The position numbers and the translations under genes are program-made. The notes under the pieces are model-generated. The model ran no database searches and was not told the origin of the DNA. It saw nothing but the letters and a program-made list of their open reading frames with translations. Below are positions 1 through 12,372 of a stretch of 64,000 nucleotides of DNA, one piece after another. This DNA is from Cucumis sativus (taxonomy: Eukaryota > Streptophyta > Magnoliopsida > Cucurbitales > Cucurbitaceae), in NCBI RefSeq assembly GCF_000004075.3, contig NC_026656.2:22578607-22642606 (forward strand). Direction: 5' to 3'. Positions within the stretch are counted from its first letter, which is position 1, and every line of letters starts with the position of its first letter.

Positions 1-1784
1 CGTGTCCCATTCTTTTTGTAATTTGTCAACTTCGGCCATATCCACGTCATAATTTTTTATATTACATGTAATTAATAATACCGCCACCTCATAACACCTT
101 CCTCTGGCTTACGCTAATATATGATTTGATTTCAACCCTATCCACCTCCCGATCCTACTTGGCCTTCTTATACACAATCCAATCATATTGACGCTACACA
201 ATCTAACAAAACAACATACATCGAGAATTTTTTTAATTTATTTTTAAGAATTCCAAGACTAAAAATATCATTTTAAAAATTTATAGACTAAAAGTAGGTT
301 GATTGTTATAAAAGGATCAAATACATATATTCATCCAAAATTAAAACTAGAAGAGGTAATTTGTTGTGGATTTTATTTCAATTTCATTTATACATGATTT
401 TTTATTTCCAACTCCGATTAGGAAAGCAAGTAGTTCTCTTATAATATAATATTAATTGTTTGTTATTATGAAGATGGATATGATACAAATTAATTAAGTC
501 ATATGTTTCTTTCATTTTCTTAAAATAACTTGTGGCATTGCTTTCTTCATCCAATATTTTATCAAATACTCTGCAAAGTCTTCACAATGAAAATAATATA
601 ATTTGTGTGTTAACCTCAATCTCTCTCTTTCTTACGATGTTTGATAAATTTAAAAGCTTCTAAAATTTTATCCAAAAATCATAATTGTTATATATTGTTA
701 TGACTAATGTTATTGTTTACATGATAATTTTTTTTTTTATTTTGACATTTTTATTGGTATCATTATAGATACTAATATTGCTTGACCCTTAAAGATAGAG
801 TATTAACGACGATAACAATAATAGTAAATTTTACATATTTACAATTAAAGTTCATTATCATTGATCCATCAATAAAATTTTGTTATGATTATATTAAGTT
901 TTATTATGGTTTGACAAACGTGGCCTAGGTGAAAGATCACCCAAGTCATGAAAAGAAAAGAGAGAAAAAGAAAGTAAACCTCTCACACTCATCCATTTGC
1001 ACTCCCACATGTATATATAAAATTTTCCCCAAATGGACACTTTCAAACCGCAATAGAACAACTTTATTCAAAACTACATTATTTGTTACATATTATTATT
1101 CCAGCTGCCATGCTTATTTTAGTGAAATTAAAGTCTTCATTGCAAATACTTTTCAATCACTTTCATTTAACATTAAACTACAAATCAAATTCATGTATCA
1201 AATTTTGAAGGTTTTCTATTAGTTATATTTTCAACATTATTTGAAGGGCATAAGAAATGTGTCTTTAAAGTTTTAAAGTTAACATGACTCTTTTTTGTCC
1301 ACATATCATCTCACATTTAGAAGGTTAGACGTTACTTGTGAAAATTTAGTTAATACGACTCTTGTTATAAGTACTTTTATTATTAGCTAGGGAATTATGT
1401 GATGCATGTGATCAATCAAAACGTATTGTGCACAAAATTATTATAGGTTAATGTCGGTGATATATTATTTAATTAGAGAAGCTTAATTTCACAAGATGCT
1501 TTACTGTTTATCTTGTTGAAAAAAATGGATTTGATTTTAAAAGTCAATATCATAGCAATATAATGTTGGAAGCTTCAAATTTGGAGTCATTAGAGTATGT
1601 TTGGTTAACAATTTAGATTTTGGTTTAGGGTTTAGGGTTATTTTTTGAAAAATCACTCATGTAATTCAATAAGCCTTCCTTGACAATACTTGAGGTTTGG
1701 TTGTAGAGAAATTACAACCTCCAAGTAAGTAATACACACATAATAGTTGAGAAATAGAAAAGATATGAACCTATGAAGCATATA
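1..1784. other. intergenic, AT-rich, downstream of the peroxidase gene
   Basis: No gene is supported here. The only sizeable open frame (929-1222) has low-complexity composition, resembles no family I know, and lacks splice-consistent extensions. Two plant telomere-type heptamers lie side by side at 1624-1637. The last part (about 1650-1784) is probably the peroxidase 3' UTR, since the peroxidase stop codon on the minus strand is at 1785-1787. Confidence 0.6.
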
Positions 1785-4235
1785 TTAATTAAAGGCAGTA
1801 CAATCTTTTCTAATCTCACCCGCAGCCCCCGTCTTAACCCCCACTCTCCCAAGCTGAACCATAGCCTCTCCAAACGCATTATTGAACCCACTGCGATCAT
1901 TCGCAAACCCACTCACGGTGGCTTGCGACAATGGATCCGTATACAGCACTTGGTCCGACGTGAAAAGCCCCTTATGGTTCACAAGATTTTGGTAATACAC
2001 GTTGTCCATTTTCCTTGGGGTTACTGGGTCCATGTTCACAGCGATTCTAGGGTCCACGTCTTGTGGGCATGCGCCCATGAGCTGCTTGGCGTACTTCGGA
2101 TCCAGAGAAGGGTCTACTTTGGAAGTGGCTGAGAAGTTGTAGAGACGGTTCGCGAAACGGCTGCAGTGTGAGAACCCAACCGTGTGGGCTCCTGATAATG
2201 CGATCATGTTGGTTTGGGTTAGGTTATTTTTGGCAAACATTGTGTTTAGTTGGCTTAGGTTGAAGTTTGGTCCCGGTAAGTTTCCAGCTACCAATGAGGC
2301 TTTTGAGATTAGCCCATCTCGTCGTCCTAATTCCACAGCAAAATTTTGTCCTCCCGCCTATATAATATCAGTTGAATTACACAAGAAATTAGTAGATTTT
2401 TAAAAGTCATTTGGAAATGGTTAAAATACACATTTCTTAATCACTCTCAATTACACATGAGTATAACGTTTCAATCTAAACTGAAGTTGCCAAAAATCAT
2501 CCAGAGCCCAACTAAATTCGTGGCTATCCGTTGTTATTTATGTCTTTATAGCAACTTATATGCTTATTTATCAATTTAATGTTTATAAATTTTTCTAAAA
2601 TACGTAAAAAAGAGGAATTAAACTTTCACAATATTAATTTTTTTAGAGTGATATCTTTTAAGCATTTTTAAGGTGTTTAACACAAAGATTTGGGATGGTA
2701 TGACGCATAGGTTCGTAGGTGGAGGGATTTCAAGTAAGGATTTCTTGGTCATCGGGTGCATGCAAGTGCTAGTAGGCAAAAAAAAAACATCACTTTCATA
2801 CCTTATTAATTCTTTATTTTTGTTGGTCCCTTAGACAAAAAATAAATTTGAGAGTTCACACCTAAGCTTCTTTGTCCTAAACAATCTCCTTTGAAATCAC
2901 TCATATATAACACATGCCATTGGAATCAAACTATCATTCTTATGGTAGACTCTGAATAATTTAGTGTGTAAATAGTTGAGTTTAGAAAAGCTAACCAAAA
3001 CCACGACATCCCTTGCAGCAATGGCCAAAATATCTGCACACGATACTTTTCCAGGACATTGAGCTTCCACAGCCTGCTTCGCCTTAATCACAGTATCAAA
3101 CCCATCTCCTGCCAACGACAAGTTGTCCTCTGAGTCTTTTTCAGCATCACCACTTGCGGACGCTATCATAACCGAAGCATCACATCCCTACAACTTCACA
3201 ACAACCCACAATTACCCACCCAATATGAGATTTTTAATCTACTACACATTTACTTTATTACTACCATTCTAGGGTTTAGGAACCTATTAACAAATGCAAC
3301 TAAATTTTAGAATAATTTTTAATTTACTACTAATTCCTCCCGAATATCTATTTTTATTCTATTTTTTCTATTAATTTTTACTATATATTTTTTCTCGGTG
3401 ATTCTTTTTATTTTTAAATACTTTGAATATTTTTTCAATATGTATTCATATACATTTAAATATAGGGATTTGCAAATGTTTCTCTCTCAGCCAAATTTAT
3501 TTGATCTTAACATGTGTGAAAGAAATTATGAGAACGCCAATGAATAATATGATTGTTCGGTTCGTGAAATGAAGGTAAATATGAAGAAAATAATCGAACT
3601 GCACATCGTTTTGTCTAGTTGAAGATTATATTGTCTCGGAAAAATTATTGATCTTATTTATATTTTGTTCTTGGAAATCAATTATTTTTTCTATGATTAT
3701 GTATTTACATTTCAAGATATTTGTATTTTCTAAAATTTGAATGTCCACAAAAAAAAATTAATACAAAAAAATGAAATCATGAGGTAGCTAAAAAATTAAT
3801 AATTTCAAAATAATTCTAAAAAAATATAGTACATGTATTTATTTGTGAAATTAGTTCATAACATATAATATTTAATAGTGTAATTTGAGTTAAGTATAAA
3901 CAAACCAAACTCGCATATAAATGTATATAAGCGGATGAAAGGAAACACGCAAAACCTGTTTAAGTTTATAAATTAACCTCATAATTGTTTGAATAAAGAA
4001 AGCAAATCCTATAAGTTACCTGAACAAAGCAGTCATGGAAGAAAAGCCTAAGAGTTGCTGGAATGGTAACGAATGTTTGGTTAATCTTTAAGCTTACGGC
4101 TTGGCGAACGATTTGTTCGACATTTGGGCAGGAGGAATTGTAGAAGTTGAAGGAGAGCTGCGCATGGACAACGCCAATGAGCATGCAAAGCAGAGCCAAA
4201 GACAACACCGCCACTCGCATTGCCATGCCTGCCAT
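1785..4235 (-). CDS. class III secretory peroxidase (PER51/PER16-like), 3 exons
   Basis: A haem peroxidase of the plant secretory pathway. The family uses H2O2 to oxidise phenolics, lignin precursors and auxin in the cell wall or vacuole. Exons on the minus strand are 4235-4020, 3187-2996 and 2357-1785, all GT-AG, in frame, giving 326 aa. A hydrophobic signal peptide covers about residues 1-25 and mature protein would begin near QLSFNFY. Distal haem-pocket Arg63 and His67 lie in [16 protein letters not shown] follows at the second exon start, and proximal His194 lies in [13 protein letters not shown]. The protein ends DCTAFN, as many relatives do. Length is normal. An ATG at 4286 would add 17 residues, but a TATA-like box falls inside that extension, so I place the start at 4235; 4226 or 4220 are also possible. 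Only three exons are present where the commonest gene layout in the family has four. The exact paralogue is uncertain; closest by eye are Arabidopsis PER50/51, 16, 45 and 73. Confidence 0.93.
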
Positions 4236-4270
4236 TAATATAAAATGTGAAGCTTCCCAAGTTTTTGTAG

Positions 4271-4280
4271 GTTTAAATAG
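4271..4280 (-). promoter_or_regulatory. TATA-like box of the peroxidase gene
   Basis: The minus strand reads CTATTTAAAC, about 40 bases before the chosen ATG at 4235. The short resulting 5' leader would make ATG 4226 or 4220 equally usable. The call rests on sequence and position only. Confidence 0.4.
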
Positions 4281-4286
4281 AGACAA

Positions 4287-6536
4287 TGGAAGAGGAGAGA
4301 GCTATAGAGACAGATAATTTAAGAAACTTAGTGGGTTAGTTCCTCCCATGTTAAATGATTGTCTCCATTACTTTTTTAATTTAGTTGACTTCATTAAGCC
4401 AGTGATTTCAATTTTTTTTTTAATAAACCATAATTGTGTGAATTTAATTGGGACGAAAAAATTCTTAAAAAAAAAGGTTTTGCTATGGGTAGTGGACCAT
4501 TGATGCTATATATATATATACACAAAGAAAATGGCCCTTGATATAGTTAATTAATATATATGTATGTATATGGTCTTTCTTATACTGGATTAACACATGT
4601 GATATAAAGAGATATACCTTTTAGTTTCAAATGTCGTGGTGGTGGACCTTAAAAAGACTGATAGAACTTGGTTTGGGTTCTAAAGTCATGTAATAAAGTC
4701 CATATATAAGAATTCAAGAGGATCGATTTTCCGCTCAAGAGTCAATACATCTAAGTTAAGGTGTGACTAATACTAACTTCATGATATTGTATATATATAT
4801 ATTGTTATTTCACTTTAAATATAATTCTCTTGTGATTTTGCTAAATTTTTAGCTTCATCCAAATAGGGTCTCGATATATCCACTTATTGTTCTCTAATTA
4901 ATGTGAGACTTTCGATTATATTTTCAATAATGACACACACATGGAAGCATATAATAAATAAACAACCATGCATATTATTATTATTCTTAACATACATATA
5001 TATATATATATATATAACCTAATTATGTACATACCAAATTCAAACTAATATAATGTAACTTCAATATAATTATATTTTTTTTACATTTTTAAAATAAAAA
5101 TGAGAATTTTTCTTGCATCATTGCTGTTCCATTTCATTTTCTTAATAAAGTCAATTTAAATACTTAATTATATCATCATCAATTCAATTGTCGATATAGA
5201 ACTCGATATATCATTTTAATTATGTCGATAAATTCAAAAAAAAAAAAAAGAAAAATTGTCAAAGTAAAGATTAAAACGTTTTTCCCACAAAATAGAGATA
5301 GAATTATATTATCGAATGATCTAAAATTTTACTACATTTATATTTTTATTTATTATGTTATCTTCAGATATTTCTTTATTATAAAAGTGATGCGATCCTT
5401 CTTCTATCTTATTCAAAAGTTGTTTTTGCAAGGCACAATTTAAAGTTTTTTTTTAAAAAAAAGCTATTATACAGTCATTTCATTAGTGATGAGTGATGAC
5501 TCAATTGATAAAGTTAATTCGATCCATTTGAGATATTGATCGCGTTCTTACTTAAATTTTAAAAAATGACTTAAATTAGGCACGTTATTTCTTTTCTTAC
5601 CATTCTCGATTAATTACTGTATATTTTAGAAAAAGATAACATGTTAGATCATGTTTATCAATTCATAATATAATTTGGTACATACAATTATAATGAGATC
5701 TCATCCATCGTAGTGAATCTTAATCACAAATGTAATTTTATTATATTCAGATGGATATTTTGCAAATGCAATTGGATTATGGCTTAGTTTAGCATCATTA
5801 TATCTTCTTCTTACTACCTAGGTCAATTAGTAGTAATAATAATAATAATTATGATAGATTTATTATTATATTACTAATAACGATATCAAACCATGGATTT
5901 CATGTAATTTAAAAATGCAATTGGATTGATCGTCTTTCTCTTTGCAATTAAGTTGCATTTGTTAAGTACATATTTTATCGTAGATAGACTGATATTTCAT
6001 CACCATTGTATAACACAAATAAATAAATGAAACATGATAAAATGAAATCCACCTTTAATTTTAATTTTAGATTTATACGACTATGTTGTGTTTTTGTCAT
6101 TTACAAAATACTTTTTCTAAATAAGAGTAATTATAATTAGTATTAATTTTAAAGATAATAATTATCAAATGTATAATAACGTTCTTAGAAAATTGTAAAT
6201 ATAAGAAAGTGATAAATATATTTATAAAAAATATAATCTAATAGCTTTTATCATTATTACACTTTTGACAGATTTTTGAGTATTTATAACTTTCAAAATG
6301 TAATTTTATATATATTAATATTTGAAATTAATGATTAAATTTTGAAGGGTTATGAATTTATAAAATATAAATCCAAAAATCGGGTCGGAGCTTGAGGTTG
6401 GTGGATTTTAACCGGAAACGACGGGATCGAGCTCCGATTAGGGGATTTCGTCGATTGCGGGCCTTCAAAGTTCAAATTAAATTGAAAAAGTAAGTAAGAA
6501 CAGATTCTTCCATCTGCAACGGTCCATTGCACTTCC
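4287..6536. other. intergenic between divergent peroxidase and zinc-finger genes
   Basis: This 2.2-kb AT-rich stretch holds both promoters. Dinucleotide (TA)n runs occur near 4507-4520, 4791-4801 and 4995-5016, and a TAA/ATA-rich trinucleotide run near 5831-5850. The frame at 5222-5443 is lysine- and phenylalanine-rich filler. The last 150 bases before 6537 are less AT-rich and probably hold the zinc-finger gene's core promoter and leader. No gene is supported. Confidence 0.55.
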
Positions 6537-8190
6537 ATGGAAGTTGAATCACAATCAGAGTTCCCGTGCTGGAAGCCTCTCCAACGGAGGTTCGATCCTG
6601 ATTCTCCCTTTTTTGCCTCTGGAAATGTCGAGCGCGAAATCTTAGCCAAACAGGTTTTGCTCTCTCTTATGTTTACCCATATTACTCTTGCCCTTCTTCT
6701 AAATCCGTCTGTTTATTGCTAAATGGATCCAGTATTCGTGAAATCAGTTGTTGTCAAAACAAGATTATCAGTATGTTTGTTTGATTCTGAAGCTTTCTAG
6801 GTTTTCGGTTTTCTGTTTGTTCATTTCTGGAATTTTCATTCTAATCCCTAATGTTGACGCTCATGATTTTCCATTTTTATTTATTTTGTCCAATTTTGAA
6901 GGTTGCCTTGGATTTAACCGAAGATGAAAAGCTACAGCTGCATAATATGGCAGTTGATGCTCGCAGGTAAAGATTCATACGAAGTTTGAACAAGTTAGTT
7001 GTGATATTTATTGACTGTTTCTTTCTTTAGTTTCAATAATGTTTCGCTATCGAAATTGTTATCTGTATAGTGAAATCTTTTGCCCAATTGTTGGTTGCGG
7101 TGCACACTTGAAATCTCTGGATGACTTTGAAGATCATTACAATTCAAGGCATACTGCCTCTTGTTCAGTTTGCCCTAGAGTTTACCCGACATCACGCCTA
7201 CTTAGTTTACATGTCTCTGAGGCGCATGACTCGTTCTTTCAAGCAAAAGTCGCGCGTGGCTATGACATGGTATGTATCTTGAACTTGTTGTCCATATATT
7301 TCTGTGCTGCAGCCGTAATAGTTCTTACTCTGCTGATCTATATGTACAGAGAATTAGTTATGCTTGGCATTGTACTTTTTTCCAAGTCGGGGCTTTGAGG
7401 CCTACTTTGAAAATTTCAATAGTTCGTATGTTTTTTTTTTTTTTTGGATAAGATTCAATAGTTCATATGTTATTATTGCTCTGTATGATTGTGATAGCAG
7501 CCATGAGCATGAAGCTTTTAAGTATGGTTGGGGGGAGGGATCAAAGCTTTAGATTTTTTAGACTAAGCTATTAGTATTCTTGTAACAGGATTTATTTTCC
7601 AAATTCTTGGTCGAGAGTAGCACTGAACTAGAATAAAAAGCATCATTGTTTTGATTGGATGACTGCATAAGGAATATGATACATCTCTTTTGTAGGTAAT
7701 ATTATCACATCAATTGAAATAGGCTACTGGTTAACACTAGACTGTTCTTGTTAATGGATACCAGTTACCACTTTGGTTCATTGTCTTTTTGTCTGATATT
7801 AATGTGTACCGTGTGGCTCAGTATGAATGCCTGGTGGAAGGTTGTGGTTTGAAGTTCAAAAGCTATAAAAGCAGACACCAGCATCTAGTGGACAAGCATA
7901 AATTTTCTGCTTCATTTGAATTCTTTAAGAAAGCTCATCCATCTAAAAAACAAAGACAGAAAACGTATCGTAAACAAGCCAGTCAAGGAAGGGAAGAAAC
8001 CTCCAAAATGGAAGTCGAGAATGAAATTATGGATGGCCTCATTTCAGGAGTATCTAAACTAAGTACTTCGGACTCAACTCCTTCGTCAATCAGCTTTGGC
8101 CGGAGGCACACTCGAGGGTTAACATTTGTTCCTCGAGCAGTTCAGCGAGAAAAAGTGTCAGACTCATCAACAGCTGGAACAAAGAGATGA
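6537..8190 (+). CDS. C2H2 zinc-finger protein, ZNF511 homologue, 4 exons
   Basis: Exons 6537-6653, 6902-6966, 7071-7269 and 7822-8190 join in frame to give 249 aa. Three C2H2 fingers are visible: Cys65/Cys70-His83/His88, Cys92/Cys95-His108/His113, and Cys130/Cys135-His148/His153. The third is split by the last intron at GYDM|YECLVEGCGLKF, a junction that restores the motif typical of the ZNF511 family. The N-terminal half (WKPLQRRFDPDSPFF, then LTEDEKLQLHN) also follows this family. The C-terminal tail is basic and serine-rich, ending FVPRAVQREKVS and then a short degenerate stretch. ZNF511-type proteins are eukaryote-wide, presumed nuclear and poorly characterised; I infer nucleic-acid binding from the fingers only. 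Several smaller open frames in introns 2-3 and antisense are shadows. Transcription probably continues to about 8600. Confidence 0.9.
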
Positions 8191-9942
8191 AAGTAGTGTA
8201 TCTAGACCAAGTATGTCTGTCATTTCCAGCATATTTGCCTCCAGTTTTTGCTGCATAGTTTTTACGGTTGGTTCTTCTCATTTTCATCTAATATTTGATC
8301 ATTGACCTCATCAATGATTGATTGATATTCATTTTGTAGTTGGGATGTAATTTCAGATGATATAGGAAATGGTAGGGGAGATATCGAGTTTCAAGATGGC
8401 AGAACTGATTCCTATTTGTCTCAGTGGAGGAATCAATGTCGGTTGAAATGGATGGATGCCACAATGTTGATAGTCAAAGTTAGCAATGTCTTTAGATGGA
8501 TTAGTTAGTTTGTTACGTACTTCAAATAGACTGAATATTGATGAAAACATTGTTTGAAATGTTTGAGTCATAGAGTCTTGGGTAGTAAATCACCTCTTGG
8601 GATTAGTTGGACTCTTAATCTTAACCGTGCTTGTGGAGAATTGATGAGGATTGGGAAGGTATTTATTTAGCTTTTCTATTCAATTTAAGACATAGAATAC
8701 CAAGAAACAGAACTTCACTAAGTTGGAAAAGTTTCCATTGAGGGAACCTTGATTTGAAGTTTCAATATTACCTTTTAGGTCTGTTAACATTTCATCACCA
8801 TTTTTAAACAACTATTTGATTAGAAAGGTTTTTAGAATTTCTTTTGAGATTTGAGACATGCAATGACTCAAAACAAAAATTGTCACTCACAGTCACTTAA
8901 TTTTTTATTTATTCTTTTACGCACTTAATTTTTTTTCATAAAAAAGAATGGGTAATAATACTTAGGTCAGGGTAAATTTGTAATAAATTTTTATTGATAG
9001 ATCGATTGATACCATAGTTACAAATGTAATTAAATTATTTTTAATCACTTTTATTTGTAAATATGACTTTGACTCAATAGACCAAAAAATTGAACTAACC
9101 AACTAAATCGAAGTTGATCCGTCTAAAATCAAGAAGGTTTTAAAGAATATTTTGAAGTGTTAAACCGATCCAATAAAATTGACCCAACAAAATTGATCGA
9201 TCGATCATTACTCATTGATGTCGAGGTCGATTGGACACTTTACTTAATGGATTATATTCGGTTCGGGATCGATTTTTTTCTTCAAAAAGCACACTCCGAC
9301 CGACCAATGGTCATTCATTTTTTGTTACTATTACCATTTAGGTCAACGATAACATTGAATAAATTTTTGAATAACTTTTTTTAAAAAAATTACCATATGA
9401 CATGATAAAAGCAATTATTTATGTCATTGGAGATGATTTCAAATCATGTTTTTACCTACAAACTTTTCTACTAAAGTTTTTGGATTATGCAGGATTTCAT
9501 AAAATCTAAAAGTAAATTATACAATTGATGTTGTAATTTTGTAATTTTGAATGAACCCATCTATGAATATATTTAAAATACATTTTAAACTTTCTTTTTC
9601 TTTTTAATTACAAACATTAAAATTTAAATACATCCATTAATTTGAAATTATTTTTCAAATTTAAAATCAAGAGATTTAAAACCATTTGAATCCAAAGGGA
9701 GAATGAGGCCATCCAAGTAAGTTTTTGTGTTGGTAGTTACATATTTGATAGTGGGTTTCATATTAGCCTCGAGTTTGGCTGAGTGACTTGGTGCGGTCGA
9801 GTGAGTGCAGGCTTGTAGCGACTGGCGAGCGTGGTTCTAAAGATAAGGTTTGCATTCGCTCCTTCTCCCTCTCTTTCACTTCTTCATATCCATTTCCTTT
9901 CTCAATTTTCTCGTCTTCCCTTCAGAATTCCCCATTGCAGCC
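8191..9942. other. intergenic: zinc-finger 3' UTR and bL27 promoter
   Basis: The first few hundred bases look like the zinc-finger 3' UTR. From about 9056 to 9310 the sequence is rich in short 'accga/tcggtt' words, resembling the non-autonomous repeat at 48603-48750, but no clear ends were found. A T- and C-rich leader before the bL27 start (9846-9942) is typical of a plastid-protein 5' UTR. No gene is supported. Confidence 0.5.
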
Positions 9943-11320
9943 ATGACTTTAAACCTACTTTCTTCATTCAAAGGTCTCTCTCTCGCCTCCTCTTCCTCCT
10001 TCTTCAAAGGCGATTTCGGCTCCATTCATACCTCTCCTAAGCTCTCCGTTTCCTTCCCTAACATATTTCCTTTAACCATTGAAAACGCCCACAAGAAAGG
10101 AGCTGGTAGCACCAAGAACGGTCGTGATTCCAAGGGCCAGAGGCTCGGCGTTAAAATCTTCGGTGATCAAGTTGCCAAACCTGGTTCCATTATTGTTCGT
10201 CAGCGTGGGACTAAGGTAATTTCTCACCTCAATTCCCTATATTACATCCACTTCTATTTTCTACCCTTTCCCCCCCATTCTTTAGGGCATTCTTCAGCAT
10301 ACCTCCAACTTTTTTTTTTTCTTTTGTAATTAACCCTCTCATGCCTCCATTATGAATCATTGCCATTAATAAAACTATTCTCTTTTGCCCGTGACGTAGT
10401 TAGCACATTGTTGTTGAACTACATAAGTATGTGTTGATTCAGTATTGTTTTGTATGTTGTTACTGAGTCACCTAGATCATATAGAATCAAATTTCTTTCT
10501 GGTTCCCCCATTGTTTAGGGCACTCTTGAGCATACATCTTGTTCTGAATCATTCTCGTTCTCTCTGCCCTTGACTTAGCTAACACATAGTTGGTGAATTA
10601 CTTAAATCTAGGTTGATTCTGTATTGTTTTATACACTGTTAGTCGATCAACTAAATTACGTCGAGTTGAAGTTCGTACATGTTCCTCCCATTGTTTAGTG
10701 CATTCTTGAGCATACGTCGAAGCTTCTTTGAAATTGAGTCATGATTCTGTTATCTGGGTGCGTGCTATTTACGTTATTAATCTAGAGAAGTGCACCTCCC
10801 TTCTGTGTTCAGAATTATTCAAAAAGTTCTTCCTCTACCTGGTAGAGGTAGCTAACATTGTTAGTAAACTATGTAAATCTGTGTATTTTGTATTGTTTTA
10901 CATTTTTTTTTTAAATTTCTCGATTCTATAACAGTTTCTGTTTCTGTACCAATCATTTCAGTTCCATGCCGGAAAAAATGTAGGGCTTGGCAAGGACCAT
11001 ACAATTTTCTCATTGATTGATGGACTTGTAAAGTTCGAGAAGTATGGACCTGACAAGAAGAAGGTTTTCGCTTCGAATCTGAACCTTTCAGTATGAATCA
11101 CTCTTACAAAACGAAGATATTTATTTACTTCATTGCATTGTAGGTGAGTGTTTACCCAAGAGAAGTGCAGCCTGAGAATCCAAACAGCTATAGAGCAAGG
11201 AAGAGGGAATACTTCAGGTTGCAAAGAGAGCGCAAGAAAGCAAGAAAGGAAGGCATTATTGCTCAACCCCAATTACTCTTAGCTTCCACTGATGATGTTG
11301 AAACCAATCCAGTTTGCTGA
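9943..11320 (+). CDS. RPL27: chloroplast 50S ribosomal protein bL27 precursor, 3 exons
   Basis: A nuclear gene for the large-subunit protein L27 of plastid ribosomes, which in bacteria reaches the peptidyl-transferase centre. Exons 9943-10215, 10962-11063 and 11144-11320 join to 183 aa. Residues 1 to about 48 are Ser/Phe-rich and acid-poor, as expected of a chloroplast transit peptide. The mature part starts with the family signature [15 protein letters not shown] (49-63) followed by [12 protein letters not shown], then [19 protein letters not shown] across exon 1/2. The basic C-terminal tail ([21 protein letters not shown]) is the plant extension. I chose ATG 9943 because the upstream in-frame ATG at 9850 would give a hydrophobic, non-transit-like N-terminus. 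Intron 1 (746 bp) consists largely of diverged tandem repeats. Exon 3 begins with GTGAGT, itself a good donor sequence. A mitochondrial paralogue is less likely given the transit peptide and tail. Confidence 0.93.
10265..10910 (+). repeat. diverged tandem repeats filling bL27 intron 1
   Basis: The word 'cccattSTTTAGKGCAYTCTTSAGCATAC' recurs near 10274, 10506 and 10687, and 'ttgattcWgtattgttttRta' recurs near 10434 and 10612 with a weaker third copy near 10879. Spacing of about 180-230 bases indicates three to four diverged copies of one unit. Confidence 0.6.
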
Positions 11321-11658
11321 GTTCACTTCAATCACTGCTTGTTTTAAAGCCCTGATGATCTTGAAGATTGAAGGTCTGCTTCTTTAGCTTCTCCTTTTCT
11401 TTTTTTTTTTGTTTATGCACATATAATTTGTCAGATTCTTCACAGGAATGTGTTTCATTATTATTCTCAATTAGCAATGTTCTACTTTTTGCCCCTACGT
11501 TTTCTTTTCTCTATCATTCATTTCACTGCTGATTATTTTTTGTTGATTTTGGTGTCAAAATGGGTATTCACCAGAACAGATAATATGGGGATGAGTTTTA
11601 ATTTATTGTGGTAAATGACTAGCCAAGAAATTAGATGAGTTATGGTGGCTCTGTCCTG

Positions 11659-11768
11659 AAATTTGATATGAATCATTTAGCATTGCCATGAGTTTATTGT
11701 TGAAATGACACTAAAATTTGATATGAATCGTGTAGCATTGCCATGAGTTTATTGTTGAAATGACACCA
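11659..11768. repeat. 55-bp tandem duplication
   Basis: Two adjacent copies, 11659-11713 and 11714-11768, differ at only a few positions. Each starts AAATTTGATATGAATC and contains GCATTGCCATGAG. It lies downstream of the bL27 gene and has no coding sense. Confidence 0.9.
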
Positions 11769-12272
11769 AGAATTGGGGTTGTAATGCCCTGTTACCGGAT
11801 AGGAAAGCATATAACATAAGAAAGTTTTAAGTTAAAATTTAATTGAACTTCTTTTTATTACATATGATTTTTAAATTTGAAGAGGTAGGTGGTATTAGAG
11901 GAAAAAGAACTTTTCTTGCTAGAGTGACATAACAAGTTATATCATTTGAGCGATATATATGTGTGTGTACCATAAGCATAAGGATGTGTTCTACATGACA
12001 ATTTCCTACAAATCCTCATTCATAACTCATGAATCCTTCTAAGGTCATGGTTACCTATGTTTGACGTAATTCATCTATGAAAATGTAAAAAAAATGAAAC
12101 CCAATTGATTAAGTTTGTCTTTTACTTGTGTTTCGTAGAAGTCCAACTTCTATTTTGTAATCAAATTGTTCAATTTAATTGAGGAACAATGGGTGTTTGA
12201 AAATTACAGGGTACTTGCTAGATTTACCAATATTATTTTTGTTACGAATCACTACGATTGATTCGTCCATGA

Positions 12273-12372
12273 GATTTTGTTGTAGTTACACCAATATTCA
12301 TTTTGGTTTGGTAACATGGTGTGATTTTGTTATTGTTACACCAATATTCTTTTTGGTTTGGTAACATGGTGT
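12273..12372. repeat. 50-bp tandem duplication
   Basis: Copies at 12273-12322 and 12323-12372 share TTACACCAATATTC and TTTTGGTTTGGTAACATGG with few differences. The near-identity suggests a recent slippage or unequal-exchange event. Confidence 0.9.

Noticed and set aside
929-1222. 97-codon open frame
   Set aside because: Low-complexity composition, no family resemblance, no splice context or promoter; chance frame in AT-rich DNA.
1624-1637. Two TTTAGGG telomere-type repeats
   Set aside because: Only two units; common in plant DNA as telo-box words and not a telomere remnant.
1773-2132. 119-codon frame opposite peroxidase exon 3
   Set aside because: Antisense shadow of a well-supported exon.
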